The notes: generated from the letters alone by a model not told the origin. A stretch of DNA of 64,000 nt from Priestia aryabhattai B8W22 (GCF_000956595.1 NZ_JYOO01000017.1:1-64000); one strand, 5' to 3'; shown: positions 43,093 to 52,577, counted from the stretch's first letter. Program-made: numbers and translations.

Positions 43093-44787
43093 TTAGTAAC
43101 CAGCGGTTCCCATATTCATCATGAGACCTTGAACATTTTTAGCGAAATTTTCTTGAATCGACAGCATATCTTCAGGCGTTACATCTTTTACGTTTGTCGC
43201 ATTAGATGCGTCAAGCTCTGGAATAGTGGCTGATTTTTTTAATTGAGAAGCAGAGTCAATTTTTAACGTAACGTTTGCCGGATCTGCTTTTGGTCCTATT
43301 TTTGTACGAATATCAAACGAATAATCTGCTTTTCCTTTTGAAGCACTTATTGCTTGATTTTGCTTTACTTCTCCGTTTACTACTAGATCTTCTTGATCAC
43401 CTAAGTCTAAAGAGAAAGTACGGTCAGCCGTTTGTTTTGCATCGGTTTTACCGTTGATTACTGAATTCATTTTAAACGTCATATTCGTGTCTTCATCTTT
43501 TGAATCTTTTGTTAACAAATGAATAGACATATTTTCTTTTCGTTTATCACTTTCCGTTGTTACGTCATTTTTCATATCAAACGTAAGCACATCATCCTTA
43601 CTGTTCTCCGTGAGTACTGTTTTGAACTGCTTCGCCGTTTTGTTATCTTCGTACGGAACATTTTTAGTCACAACGTTAATCTTTCCTTTTTCGTTAGAAG
43701 CATTTTTTACGCCCATGTTCATATCGCGAGCTACCACAACATCATCTTGAACGTACACAGTTGATTTAACACCGCCAGGGTAAGTCGTATCTTTTGCTTC
43801 TTTTTGGAAGTCTTGAAGACTTTCTTTTACTGATTTTTTCAATTCTTTTGGATCTGCCATATCTTTTAATTCTGGATTTGTCGCTGCTGAAGATTTAAAT
43901 AGCTTAGACACGTGATTTGCATAGATAGTATGAAGCTTGTCATCTTTTGCTACCTTTGCAATAAGCTTATCCATAAATTGTTTTGTTTCTTTGTCAGACA
44001 TGTTAAGCGTCACGCTTGTTAACTGAAGCGTTTTGCCATTTGTTTTATAATCCACATTTTTTTCTTTTGTAAAATAATCGCTGTCTAACTCATCATAAAT
44101 GAACGTTCCGTACTCTTTTGCAATGTAGGTCTTTTCTTTTTCCGTTAACTTTAAATCCTCTAAACTTACGTTGCTCGTGTTAATATCAAGCGTTTCAGGA
44201 CCTGAATACGAAGGATCGAACTTACGCGCTACCTGTCCATATTCGTCTAAGTTTAAATAGAAATATTCATTTGCTAGAATCGGAGCTTTAAAGCCTATTC
44301 TTTCTTTCGTTTGAAAACCTTCTAGGTCAAGCGCTTTTGAACCGCCGATATTAAGAGCCAGTGAACCGTATCCTTCACTTTTTTTCGGATCTTGTTCCGC
44401 TTTAATTTTAATTTCAGCTTTACTGATAAGATCTTGAATCATTTTAAAGCTTGGATCATACGAAAGTGAATCCATGTTAAAGCCGCCTTTAATAGTAGCA
44501 TTTGTGGTAGAAGGCTGCTTCATCGCTTTTTCCTGATAAGCCATCGTTTCACTGTACTTCGTTTCCAATTCATCTGCTGCTTTTTGGTACGTATTTACTT
44601 CAGAGATTAAGTATAATTGCTTAGGAGATTTTTTAAATACCGTAGCAAATGTAATTGCTCCTCCAATAATCACAATTAAAGCTGCCAAAATGATAATCCA
44701 TTTAGCCGGCGCTTTTTTGGGAGCGGGCGCTGTTTCTAGCGAAGCCGCTGTTTCGTCTGTTGTTCTGTTTTGATCTTTCTCACTCAT
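43093..44787 (-). CDS. Membrane-anchored protein, DUF6583-like, ABC operon partner
   Basis: A 564-residue protein with a cytoplasmic acidic/Pro-rich head, one membrane helix (KWIIILAALIVIIGGAITFA, about 29-48) and a large extracellular domain of about 510 residues rich in Lys, Asp, Thr and Ser, with repeated beta-strand pairs (for example YGSLALNIGGSKALDLEG) similar to Gram-positive DUF6583-like proteins. There is no lipobox. It leads the operon with two permeases and an ATPase, so it is probably the extracellular part or substrate handler of that exporter. The family assignment is from memory and tentative. Confidence 0.65.
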   Translation of the reverse strand: MSEKDQNRTTDETAASLETAPAPKKAPAKWIIILAALIVIIGGAITFATVFKKSPKQLYLISEVNTYQKAADELETKYSETMAYQEKAMKQPSTTNATIKGGFNMDSLSYDPSFKMIQDLISKAEIKIKAEQDPKKSEGYGSLALNIGGSKALDLEGFQTKERIGFKAPILANEYFYLNLDEYGQVARKFDPSYSGPETLDINTSNVSLEDLKLTEKEKTYIAKEYGTFIYDELDSDYFTKEKNVDYKTNGKTLQLTSVTLNMSDKETKQFMDKLIAKVAKDDKLHTIYANHVSKLFKSSAATNPELKDMADPKELKKSVKESLQDFQKEAKDTTYPGGVKSTVYVQDDVVVARDMNMGVKNASNEKGKINVVTKNVPYEDNKTAKQFKTVLTENSKDDVLTFDMKNDVTTESDKRKENMSIHLLTKDSKDEDTNMTFKMNSVINGKTDAKQTADRTFSLDLGDQEDLVVNGEVKQNQAISASKGKADYSFDIRTKIGPKADPANVTLKIDSASQLKKSATIPELDASNATNVKDVTPEDMLSIQENFAKNVQGLMMNMGTAGY

Positions 44788-45302
44788 CTAGACCAGAACC
44801 TCCTATGTATTTTGTTAGTCACTTTGTACATGATAAGGAATGGTTTCCATAAATTCTACTACTTCGACAAAATAAGACAATAATTAGTCCGATAAACCGA
44901 TGTCTTTCGGTGCAATACCGTGTGCAAAGTACTCTACTTAAGTACCCAATATATTGAAAATAAAACCAATTATTCAAAACTATCTCAATAACTATTAAAA
45001 TACGTAAATGACTTATCCTCTTGTATTTTTACAATATATTCCTATCATTGAGCATTTACACCTAAGAATTACGAAGCGCAGTTTTTTTAGCTTATCTCTT
45101 TTTTCTTTAATCACATACAGGTGATATCTATGTACGTCTTTATGAAAACATGATAAAAACATCAGCGTTTTGTTCCATTTTGAAAGGGAAATACTAATAG
45201 TAAGAAAGCTTTTTTCTTGCCCGTGACATAAAAATCAAATAAAGTATTTCTAAATACATTTCACACAATTTAATTTGAGGATAGAAAAAGGAGGATATCA
45301 TT
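44788..45302. other. Non-coding gap upstream of the ABC operon
   Basis: About 510 AT-rich bases between two divergent genes; both promoters must lie here. I see no small gene, repeat or recognised riboswitch. Confidence 0.5.
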
Positions 45303-45620
45303 ATGAATATACGCGTCACTCCTTCTGCAAAAGAAGCGTTGCAGAATGTGGAACAAAACCAAATGATTCAGCTTTCTTTTGATCGGGGAAGCTGCGATAT
45401 TGTTAATACAATTTATGAAATGAAGATCATCTCAAAGCGCACTCTTCAACCCTACGAAAAAGTGGTAACGGTTGAAGACTTAGAGTTTATTGTTGATGAT
45501 GACATGGAAGAAGTTTACGACAATGAGCTGGTGATTGATCACGCAGCAGGTGCTTTTGTCTTCAAAAATCATAACCAAATTTTTAATAACCGCGTAGGAT
45601 TGCGCTATATCAATTCATAG
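45303..45620 (+). CDS. yqkB: HesB-like protein, YqkB type
   Basis: A 105-residue protein with the HesB/IscA fold: VTPSAKEALQNVEQNQMIQL, the beta core EKVVTVEDLEFIVDDD and GAFVFKNHNQIFNNRVGLRY at the C-terminus. The three cysteines that hold a cluster in A-type carriers are not present; only one Cys (SCDIVN) is kept, so it is unlikely to be a normal Fe-S carrier. It matches B. subtilis YqkB in size. AAAAGGAGG precedes the ATG. Monocistronic with a terminator. Confidence 0.85.
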   Translation: MNIRVTPSAKEALQNVEQNQMIQLSFDRGSCDIVNTIYEMKIISKRTLQPYEKVVTVEDLEFIVDDDMEEVYDNELVIDHAAGAFVFKNHNQIFNNRVGLRYINS

Positions 45621-45649
45621 AAAAAAGCAGGGAGCTCCCTGCTTTTTTT
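45621..45649. terminator. Terminator of the HesB-like gene
   Basis: AAAAAGCAGGGAG pairs with CTCCCTGCTTTTT, almost without a loop. Confidence 0.88.
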
Positions 45650-45674
45650 CTTGCATATGTTAGGTCAATCGCTT

Positions 45675-45992
45675 TTATCGATTGACCTTCAACCGCTCTT
45701 GGATAAATAACAAAACGTTCACAAGGCTATTTTCTTCATATACATTCACCTGCTGACGCTTAAATTCTCCTTGTTCATGGTAATAAATAATATCTCCTGT
45801 TCCTTTGTCTTCATTTATATGTAAATGAAAACTAAGCGGCGTCGCCAAAATAGATCCGTCTTCATCTCGCTGAAGAATTTGACAAAGCGTTTGATTCCCT
45901 TGTTTTTCAGATAAAAAGTCATAGCCAAATTGATGTGCTAACTTCTCCACTTGTGCAGCAATAAGAGCTGTAATCGGTTGATTGTCTTTCAT
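45675..45992 (-). CDS. Unknown 105-residue protein
   Basis: A soluble 105-residue protein with alternating helix and strand: an N-terminal helix (TALIAAQVEKLAHQFGYDFL), strands around CQILQRDEDGSILATPLSFH and GDIIYYHEQGEFKRQQVNVY, and a final helix. No motif or family is recognised. AAGGAG (GTAAGGAGAAATACTGCTT) precedes the ATG. It is convergent with the HesB-like gene and monocistronic. Confidence 0.7.
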   Translation of the reverse strand: MKDNQPITALIAAQVEKLAHQFGYDFLSEKQGNQTLCQILQRDEDGSILATPLSFHLHINEDKGTGDIIYYHEQGEFKRQQVNVYEENSLVNVLLFIQERLKVNR

Positions 45993-46071
45993 AAGCAGTA
46001 TTTCTCCTTACTTCATCTCATTAGGGTTTTATTATTAGTATACTATACCTTAAACTTCTGGAGCTAACGAC

Positions 46072-46155
46072 TTACCCTGTGCAAATCATGACCACATGTC
46101 CATCCGGATCTTTTATCGTAAAAAACGAAAAATCATCAAAAGAAGTAATTGGAGA
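46072..46155 (-). pseudogene. C-terminal remnant of a VOC-family gene
   Basis: Minus-strand codons read PITSFDDFSFFTIKDPDGHV then VMICTG and a stop. DPDGH is the last motif of VOC (glyoxalase/bleomycin-resistance) proteins. Only about 27 codons survive; where the rest should be, repeat copy E begins. The intact gene has therefore been removed or displaced at the repeat boundary. Confidence 0.7.
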
Positions 46156-46478
46156 CTCAATCTAAAGACGAACAAATGAGATAACTGAGTTGGACCACTT
46201 GCCACGCCGCTGTTGATTTCCGTGCAAGACTTCGCTTTCCGCGGGCGGCCGCTGAGCCTCCTCGTCGCGTACGCTCCTGCGGGGTCTCCCCTGTTCCGCT
46301 TTTCCCGCAGGAGTCTTCGCCTTGCCCTCCAATCAACAGCTAGAAGCAGTTACATACAGTAAACCTGCCTTCACCCTAACCATGAAAAAATCCGAACGAG
46401 TTGAGTTTTTTATCAAGAATCTCAATTCATCATTCGGATTTTTTCACCTAACATACTTTTGTCCGAGTCTCTTTTTTT
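46150..46478 (-). repeat. 3'-UTR repeat, copy E
   Basis: A minus-strand copy that begins at the DUF554 stop codon with AGAGACTCGGACAAAAGTATG, carries a long TCCGAATGATGAATTGAGATT hairpin arm, then the full GC-rich core (CTCCTGCGGGAAAAGCGGAA). Its distal end is shortened to TTGAGTCTCC and abuts the VOC remnant. Confidence 0.85.
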
Positions 46479-47198
46479 TCATAAAAAATATGTATGCTGT
46501 ACAACTACAATCACAACCGCAATCAAAATCGAAGGCAGTAAATTGGCAACTTTAATTTTAATAATTTCTAATAAATTAATTCCAATCGCTAAAATTAATA
46601 CCCCGCCTACTCCTGTTACTTCAGCAATGATACTATTCATTAAATCTTGCGGCACGACTGCATTAATTTGCGTAGCAAATAACGCAATGATGCCTTCGTA
46701 CAGAAATACAGGCACCGCTGAGAAAATGACGCCTATTCCAAGCGTAGTCGCTAATAATAACGAGATAAACCCATCCATCACCGCTTTCGTAAACAATACG
46801 CTGTGATCGCCTCGTATTCCGCTGTCTAATGCTCCTACGATTGCCATCGCTCCAATAACAAAAATCAACGTTCCTGTCACAAAGCCCTGTGAAATACTGA
46901 ATGTTTGCTTGTCATTTTGTTGCGATTGAAATTTTCGTTCAATCATATTGCCTAAAAGGTTTAGCTTTTCATCTAAATCAATGAACTCACCAATAACCGC
47001 TCCAATGGCTAAGCTCAAAATTACAATTAAAAACTGATGACTTTTAAAGCCCATTTGCAAACCGAGCGTAATAACGGATAACCCCATCACTTGCATCACC
47101 GTCACGCTTACTTTTTCAGGAATGCGGTGAGCAAACTTGCCCATTAATGTTCCTACAACAATCGCTAATCCATTGACTAATGCTCCTATAATAAACAT
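46479..47198 (-). CDS. DUF554 membrane protein
   Basis: A 239-residue integral membrane protein of the DUF554 family (YdfK/YqgA). About seven helices; hallmarks are GALVNGLAIVVGTLMGKF at the N-terminus, VMQVMGLSVITLGLQMGFKS, and the GALDSGIRGDHSVLFTKAVM loop before a DGF helix. Possibly a transporter; no substrate is known. The ATG at 47198 follows AAAGGTGACGGC; a longer frame starting 33 codons upstream is not supported. Its stop codon touches repeat copy E. Confidence 0.85.
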   Translation of the reverse strand: MFIIGALVNGLAIVVGTLMGKFAHRIPEKVSVTVMQVMGLSVITLGLQMGFKSHQFLIVILSLAIGAVIGEFIDLDEKLNLLGNMIERKFQSQQNDKQTFSISQGFVTGTLIFVIGAMAIVGALDSGIRGDHSVLFTKAVMDGFISLLLATTLGIGVIFSAVPVFLYEGIIALFATQINAVVPQDLMNSIIAEVTGVGGVLILAIGINLLEIIKIKVANLLPSILIAVVIVVVQHTYFL

Positions 47199-47324
47199 GC
47201 CGTCACCTTTACTCTGAATAATGCCGCTTCTTTTTTCATTTGTTCTACTCCCTCTCTGCTCCACACTAGCTGTATCAAACACCCTAAATTTTAACACAAA
47301 ATTCTTTCAATTATGAAGAAAAGA

Positions 47325-47647
47325 AAAAAGAGATTGAAACGTAACTAGATTACCCCCATATAAAAACGAACAAATAGGATACATGAGCTGATTGCTTGCG
47401 ACAACGCTGTTGATTTCCGTGCAAGGCTTCGCTTTCCGCGGGCGGCCGGTAAGCCTCCTCGTCGCTTATGCTCCTGCGGAGTCTCACCTGTTCCGCTTTT
47501 CCCGCAGGAGTCTTCGCCTTGCCCTCCAATCAACAGCCAGAAGCAACTAAATAGATTAAATCTACATTCACCATCACAATAAAAAGATCCGAACGCTTCA
47601 TCGTTCGGATCTTCTTTTAACTAGAACAGGTTTGTTCCAACCTTTTT
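47325..47647 (-). repeat. 3'-UTR repeat, copy F
   Basis: A minus-strand copy starting two bases after the PTS gene. End 1 is GGTTGGAACAAACCTG, followed by a GATCCGAACGATGAAGCG hairpin and the full core. End 2 is GTTTCAATCTCTTTTTTC. GGTTGGAAC pairs with GTTTCAATC through G-U pairs, unlike other copies in sequence but alike in pairing. Confidence 0.85.
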
Positions 47648-47648
47648 A

Positions 47649-49526
47649 TTAAAATGTAATAACATCTTTTGTACCTTGCTTTTGGTAGCCTGTTTTTAAC
47701 AGCTTCACTTCTTTATCCGCTGGCAAGTTGGTAAATACAACTGGTGTCACAATAGAGGGTGCATGCTTTTTAACATAGTCTAAATTCACCTGTAAAAGAG
47801 GTGTTCCTTGTTGAACGCTGTCGCCTTCTTGAACAAGCGCTTCAAATCCTTCTCCTTTTAAATTCACAGTATCTAATCCAACGTGAATGAGAATTTCAAT
47901 TCCTTCTGTTGTTTTTAAGCCAATCGCATGTTTTGTTGGGAATACGGTCATGACTTCACCGTTAATCGGTGATACGAGCGTTCCTTCAATCGGTTCAATC
48001 GCAAAGCCGTCACCCATCATTTTTTGTGAAAACACTTGATCTTCTACTTCACTAAGCGGCTTTACAACGCCTTCAAACGGTAAAACAAACTCTGTGTGTG
48101 CGTCTGCTTGAACAGCCTGTTGTTCAACAGGTGCACCGGTTGACGCCGTGCCGTATTGAACTAATTGATTCATTGCGTCTGCAACAAACTCTACTTCCGT
48201 TCCGACAATGACTTGAACATTTGTTTTGCTGAGCTTCATAATTCCTCTCGCTCCGTGGCGCTTTAAGGCAGCTTCATTAATATTGCCGGCATCAGCTACT
48301 TGTAAGCGAAGACGAGTCGCACAGTTATCAATTACGGTTAAGTTTTCTTTTCCGCCTAAATCTTCAATAAAATACGATGCCATATCCACATATTTATCGC
48401 CTGTTGCTACAACCGTTTCGTTTGATGTGTCTACTTCTTCATCATCTTCACGTCCCGGTGTTTTTAAATTTAACGCTTTAATCAGCGTGTAGAAAATGAC
48501 AAAGTAAATCACTGCATATACAATTCCAATTCCCGCTAACAGCAGCGGTTTTTGTGAAATTCCGTAGTTTAAGAAGAAGTCAATGGCACCTGCTGAAAAT
48601 CCAAATCCAGCGTGAATGCCAAGAGCAACGGCTAAAGCCATCGATATTCCCGTTAAAACGGCATGAATAACGTATAATAGCGGTGCTACGAACATAAATA
48701 GAAATTCAATTGGTTCCGTAATTCCTGTTAAAAAAGAAGTAACAGCAAGTCCGATTAACATACCGCTGACTTGTTTGCGCTTTTCTTTTTTAGCTGCTGC
48801 AACCATCGCAAGCGCAGCTGCCGGTAAACCAAACATCATAACCGGGAAGAATCCAGACATGAATGTTCCTGCCGTTGGATCTCCTTTAAAGAAGCGATTC
48901 AAGTCTCCCGTTACGCCGTGATAGTCTCCGAATACAAACCACACTAAGCTGTTTAACACATGATGCAGTCCAATTGGAATCAACAGACGGTTTAAAAATC
49001 CGTATATACCTGCACCAAGGGCTCCTGCTCCTGTAATCCACGTTCCTAAGTTGTTAATTTGATCTTGAATCGGCGGCCAAATAACGCCAAAGATTCCTGC
49101 AAGCGCAAGCATAACGACTGACGTAATAATCGGCACAAACCGCTTTCCTGCAAAGAAGCCGAGCCACTCGGGCAGCTTAATCGCTGAGAAGCGATTGTAT
49201 AGTAAACCGGCCGTTACCCCTGAAACAATCCCGCCGAGTACACCCATGTTAATATCTTTATCAATAGCTACAGTTCCTTTTGTTAACACAAAATAACCAA
49301 CGACTCCGGCAAGTGCTGCTGCACCGCTTCCATCTTTTGAAAGCCCTACAGCAATTCCGAGTGCAAACAGTAGTGCTAAATTCGCAAAAATCGCATCTCC
49401 GGCTTGAGCCATAAATGGAATATCCAATAAGTCCTTTTGACCCAAACGAAGAAGCAATGCCGCAGCAGGTAATACTGCGATTGGCAGCATAAGCGATTTA
49501 CCAATACGTTGTAAAAAATTCAGCAT
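47649..49526 (-). CDS. nagE: PTS N-acetylglucosamine transporter EIICBA
   Basis: A 625-residue fused transporter importing and phosphorylating N-acetylglucosamine. EIIC (about 1-370) starts LQRIGKSLMLPIAVLPAAAL and has FLTGITEPIEFLFMFVAPLL. EIIB (about 385-465) carries the phospho-Cys in TVIDNCATRLRLQV. EIIA (about 490-615) carries the phospho-His in GIEILIHVGLDTVNLKGEGF. B. subtilis NagP lacks the EIIA part; here it is fused as in NagE. AAAGGGG precedes the ATG at 49526. It is divergent from nagAB-nagR, with two NagR operators between, which confirms the sugar. Confidence 0.93.
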   Translation of the reverse strand: MLNFLQRIGKSLMLPIAVLPAAALLLRLGQKDLLDIPFMAQAGDAIFANLALLFALGIAVGLSKDGSGAAALAGVVGYFVLTKGTVAIDKDINMGVLGGIVSGVTAGLLYNRFSAIKLPEWLGFFAGKRFVPIITSVVMLALAGIFGVIWPPIQDQINNLGTWITGAGALGAGIYGFLNRLLIPIGLHHVLNSLVWFVFGDYHGVTGDLNRFFKGDPTAGTFMSGFFPVMMFGLPAAALAMVAAAKKEKRKQVSGMLIGLAVTSFLTGITEPIEFLFMFVAPLLYVIHAVLTGISMALAVALGIHAGFGFSAGAIDFFLNYGISQKPLLLAGIGIVYAVIYFVIFYTLIKALNLKTPGREDDEEVDTSNETVVATGDKYVDMASYFIEDLGGKENLTVIDNCATRLRLQVADAGNINEAALKRHGARGIMKLSKTNVQVIVGTEVEFVADAMNQLVQYGTASTGAPVEQQAVQADAHTEFVLPFEGVVKPLSEVEDQVFSQKMMGDGFAIEPIEGTLVSPINGEVMTVFPTKHAIGLKTTEGIEILIHVGLDTVNLKGEGFEALVQEGDSVQQGTPLLQVNLDYVKKHAPSIVTPVVFTNLPADKEVKLLKTGYQKQGTKDVITF

Positions 49527-49694
49527 GTTTCTATCCCCTTTGTATAACGTATTTAACCCGATGTTACGAGCAAGGATTTTCGTAACAGTATTTATCGGAT
49601 GACAAGTTACCGCATTCATCCCCGGCCTATGATTACATCATCAGCTGAAATGAAGGCGGTTTTACTGCATGGACTCATACTAGCACATAAAATA

Positions 49695-49714
49695 TATAGT
49701 TGTCTATACCAATT
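49695..49714. promoter_or_regulatory. NagR/dre operator, nagE side
   Basis: AATTGGTATAGACAACTATA on the minus strand matches the GntR/HutC-family dre consensus (WWTGGTCTAGACCAMT) bound by NagR (YvoA). It lies 169 bases from the nagE start. Confidence 0.8.
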
Positions 49715-49784
49715 TTATTTTTAAAAACCTCTCTATATCAATGTTAAAAGCCCTTACAAAACTTTCTAGTTTACAAAAAAGAAT

Positions 49785-49805
49785 CAACTGGTCTAGACAA
49801 CTATT
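49785..49805. promoter_or_regulatory. NagR/dre operator, nagA side
   Basis: ACTGGTCTAGACAACT on the plus strand is a near-perfect dre site, 50 bases before nagA. The palindrome contains TCTAGA at its centre. Confidence 0.85.
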
Positions 49806-49854
49806 CCAAAAAGCGTTACACTTAAATCAATACAACGAGCAAAGGAGTGTATGT

Positions 49855-51039
49855 ATGGATACACATTCATCCATCATTATTTATAATGTAACCGTTTATA
49901 GTGAAAATCAGACATTAAAAAACGGGTATATTAAACTAACGAACAAGAAAATTACTGAAATCGGAGAGATCCATCAATACGTACGTCAGTCGAATGATCA
50001 TGTGATTGAGCTTTCTCCTTCCTATAAAGTGATTCCTGGTGCCATTGATGTGCATATTCATGGCGTTAACAATGCCGATGCGATGGACGGTACGGCAGAA
50101 GCATTAAAAACAATGGCGCGCACGCTCCCAAAAGAAGGTACAACAAGCTTTCTAGCAACCACTATGACGCAGTCGAATGAAGCGGTTGAAAAAGCGCTTC
50201 GCAATGCGGGGGCTTATATAGAAGAACAAACAGATAGAGATGCTGAAATAGTTGGTATTCACTTAGAAGGTCCGTTTATTTCACCAAAACGTGCGGGTGC
50301 ACAGCCGCCTACTCACATTCAAGATCCGAATGTAGCACTGTTTCAAGAGTGGCAAAAAGCAGCCGAAGGACATATTAAACTTGTCACATTAGCTCCGGAG
50401 CAGCCAAACGGCTTAGCACTTACTTCTTATTTAAAAGAAACAAACGTTGTCGCTTCTATTGGCCACTCCGACAGCACATATGATCAAGTTGGTAAAGCTA
50501 TCAAAGCAGGAGCTTCTCATATTACGCACTTATATAACGGCATGCGCGGCCTTCACCATAGAGAGCCGGGCGTGTTAGGCGCCGCTTATTTGAGAGATGA
50601 ATTATTTGTAGAGCTAATTACAGACGGCATCCACTGCCGACCTGAAATGGTCAAGCTTGCGTACGATCAAATTACAAGTGAACGCATGATTCTTATCACG
50701 GATTCTCTTCGTGCCAAATGGCTAAAAAACGGTACGTATGATTTAGGAGGACAGCCTGTTCACGTAAACGACACAACGGCTACCCTTGCAGACGGAACGT
50801 TGGCAGGAAGCATCTTAAAGATGAACGATGCGATTAAAAACACGATGAGCTTTACGAACTGTTCATTAGAAGACATCGTAAAAATGACTGCTGAAAACCC
50901 AGCAAAACAGCTTAATCTGTTTGATACAAAAGGAAGCCTCAAAATTGGAAAAGATGCGGATATCGTGGTATTAAATGAAAACTTAGATGTTGAAATGACA
51001 TTTTGCCGAGGCACATTGAGCTTTCAAAAGGAGGACTAA
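49855..51039 (+). CDS. nagA: N-acetylglucosamine-6-phosphate deacetylase
   Basis: A 394-residue amidohydrolase that removes acetate from GlcNAc-6-P. Motifs are GAIDVHIHGVNNADAMDG (about 63-80), the metal-site Glu in IHLEGPFISPKRAGAQ, His in SIGHSDSTYDQ, HLYNGMRGLHHREPG and the catalytic Asp in LITDSLRA. A longer frame exists from 49741, but AAAGGAGTG before the ATG at 49855 sets the start. It is the first gene of a four-gene operon; nagB starts two bases after its stop. Confidence 0.95.
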   Translation: MDTHSSIIIYNVTVYSENQTLKNGYIKLTNKKITEIGEIHQYVRQSNDHVIELSPSYKVIPGAIDVHIHGVNNADAMDGTAEALKTMARTLPKEGTTSFLATTMTQSNEAVEKALRNAGAYIEEQTDRDAEIVGIHLEGPFISPKRAGAQPPTHIQDPNVALFQEWQKAAEGHIKLVTLAPEQPNGLALTSYLKETNVVASIGHSDSTYDQVGKAIKAGASHITHLYNGMRGLHHREPGVLGAAYLRDELFVELITDGIHCRPEMVKLAYDQITSERMILITDSLRAKWLKNGTYDLGGQPVHVNDTTATLADGTLAGSILKMNDAIKNTMSFTNCSLEDIVKMTAENPAKQLNLFDTKGSLKIGKDADIVVLNENLDVEMTFCRGTLSFQKED

Positions 51040-51041
51040 CA

Positions 51042-51779
51042 ATGAATATCATCCAAGTGAAAAATTACAGTGAAATGAGTGCAAAAGCAGCTGATATGCT
51101 GATTAGCAAACTTCATGAAAAGCCAAATATGAATCTGGGACTTGCAACGGGAGGCACGCCGAAAGGATTATATGATCGTTTAATTCAAGATCATAAAGAG
51201 CACGGCACGTCTTACAAACACGTTACTTCATTTAACCTAGATGAATATGTCGGAATGAATCCGCAAGATCCAAACAGCTATCACTACTATATGGCAGATG
51301 CGTTATTTAATCACATTGATATTGACGCAAGCAGCACCCATGTTCCTAACGGCTTAGCTGATACGCCTGAAGAAGAGTGCCGCCGCTACGATGAAATGAT
51401 TCAAAATCACGGAGGCATTGACCTTCAGATTCTTGGAATCGGCCAAAACGGACACATTGGCTTTAACGAACCCGGTACATCATTCAACTCTCCTACTCAT
51501 ATTGTGACGTTAGAAGAGTCAACGCGAAAAGCCAATGCACGCTACTTTAATTCTCTTGACGAAGTGCCTACTCAGGCAATTACAATGGGAATTGAGTCGA
51601 TTATGAAAAGCAAAGAAATTTTACTGCTTATCTCCGGGGAAGCCAAAGCAGAAGCGATGTATGAGCTGCTTAACGGAGAAATTACAGAGAACTTTCCCGC
51701 TTCTATTTTAAAAAGGCATCACTGTGTTACAATTATTGCGGACCAAGAAGCTTTAAGTAAAGTATCGACTGCGGTTTAA
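51042..51779 (+). CDS. nagB: Glucosamine-6-phosphate deaminase
   Basis: A 245-residue deaminase converting glucosamine-6-P to fructose-6-P and ammonia, so delivering amino sugars to glycolysis. LGLATGGTPKGLYDRLI is the phosphate loop, TSFNLDEYVGM contains the catalytic Asp, and ILGIGQNGHIGFNEPGT the active-site His. Short form without the allosteric tail of the E. coli enzyme, like other Bacillus NagB. AAAGGAGGACTAACA precedes the ATG. Translation is probably coupled with nagA. Confidence 0.96.
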   Translation: MNIIQVKNYSEMSAKAADMLISKLHEKPNMNLGLATGGTPKGLYDRLIQDHKEHGTSYKHVTSFNLDEYVGMNPQDPNSYHYYMADALFNHIDIDASSTHVPNGLADTPEEECRRYDEMIQNHGGIDLQILGIGQNGHIGFNEPGTSFNSPTHIVTLEESTRKANARYFNSLDEVPTQAITMGIESIMKSKEILLLISGEAKAEAMYELLNGEITENFPASILKRHHCVTIIADQEALSKVSTAV

Positions 51780-51836
51780 TTTATAGCCTCCTCGTCTCTT
51801 TTAGATGAGGAGGTTTACATAAAGGAGAGAACTCAC

Positions 51837-52562
51837 GTGATTGATAAAAGCTCACCTCTTCCGATTTATTATCAAATTGAAGAACAACTAAAAAAACAAA
51901 TTGAAAACGGAGAGTTAAAACCAAATGATTCGCTTCCTTCTGAACGCGAGTTTGCAGAACGATTTGAAATCAGCAGAATGACCGTTCGCCAAGCGATTAA
52001 TAATTTAGTAAACGACGGTTATTTATACCGTCAAAAAGGCCGCGGCACCTTTGTATCTGAAAAAAAGCTGGAGCAGCAGCTCGTTGGATTAACGAGTTTT
52101 ACAGAAGATATGAAAGCGCGCGGAATGGTGCCAAGCAGTAAGCTGCTGAGCTTTGAAATTATTGCGGCTTCAGAAAAAATTGCCGAGCAGCTGCACATTT
52201 CTCTTCATGCACCTGTTTATGAAATCAAGCGTATTCGTTTAGCTGATGACGTGCCAATGGCGCTCGAAAGCGTGTATGTATCCGCTAACTTAGTCAAAGG
52301 ACTAACAGAATCCATTGTTAATGACTCTCTCTACCGCTATATTGAAGAAGAGCTCGGGCTGAAAATTGGCGAAGCCAATCAAACACTAGAATCCATTTTA
52401 GCTTCTGAAACCGAAGTGAAGCATCTTGGAATCAGCTCATATTCACCGGTTCTACTGATTCAACGAAATACGTATTTGCAAGACGGCACGCCGCTTGAAG
52501 TGGTGAAGTCTTCGTACCGAGCAGACCGCTATAAGTTTACGATTAACATGACACGATCTTAA
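51837..52562 (+). CDS. nagR: GntR/HutC-family repressor NagR
   Basis: A 241-residue repressor (YvoA). The N-terminal winged helix-turn-helix (about 5-75) has PIYYQIEEQLKKQIENGEL and LPSEREFAERFEISRMTVRQ. The C-terminal UTRA effector domain (about 90-235) binds GlcN-6-P or GlcNAc-6-P and releases DNA. It starts with GTG after AAAGGAGAG. The two dre sites upstream of nagE and nagA are its expected targets, so the repressor sits inside the operon it controls. Confidence 0.92.
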   Translation: MIDKSSPLPIYYQIEEQLKKQIENGELKPNDSLPSEREFAERFEISRMTVRQAINNLVNDGYLYRQKGRGTFVSEKKLEQQLVGLTSFTEDMKARGMVPSSKLLSFEIIAASEKIAEQLHISLHAPVYEIKRIRLADDVPMALESVYVSANLVKGLTESIVNDSLYRYIEEELGLKIGEANQTLESILASETEVKHLGISSYSPVLLIQRNTYLQDGTPLEVVKSSYRADRYKFTINMTRS

Positions 52563-52577
52563 CTAAGGAGTTTTTTT

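Noticed and set aside
49640-49680. A catabolite-responsive element (TGAAGGCGGTTTTACT) before nagE
   Set aside because: It lacks the symmetric centre and matches the consensus only in one half.
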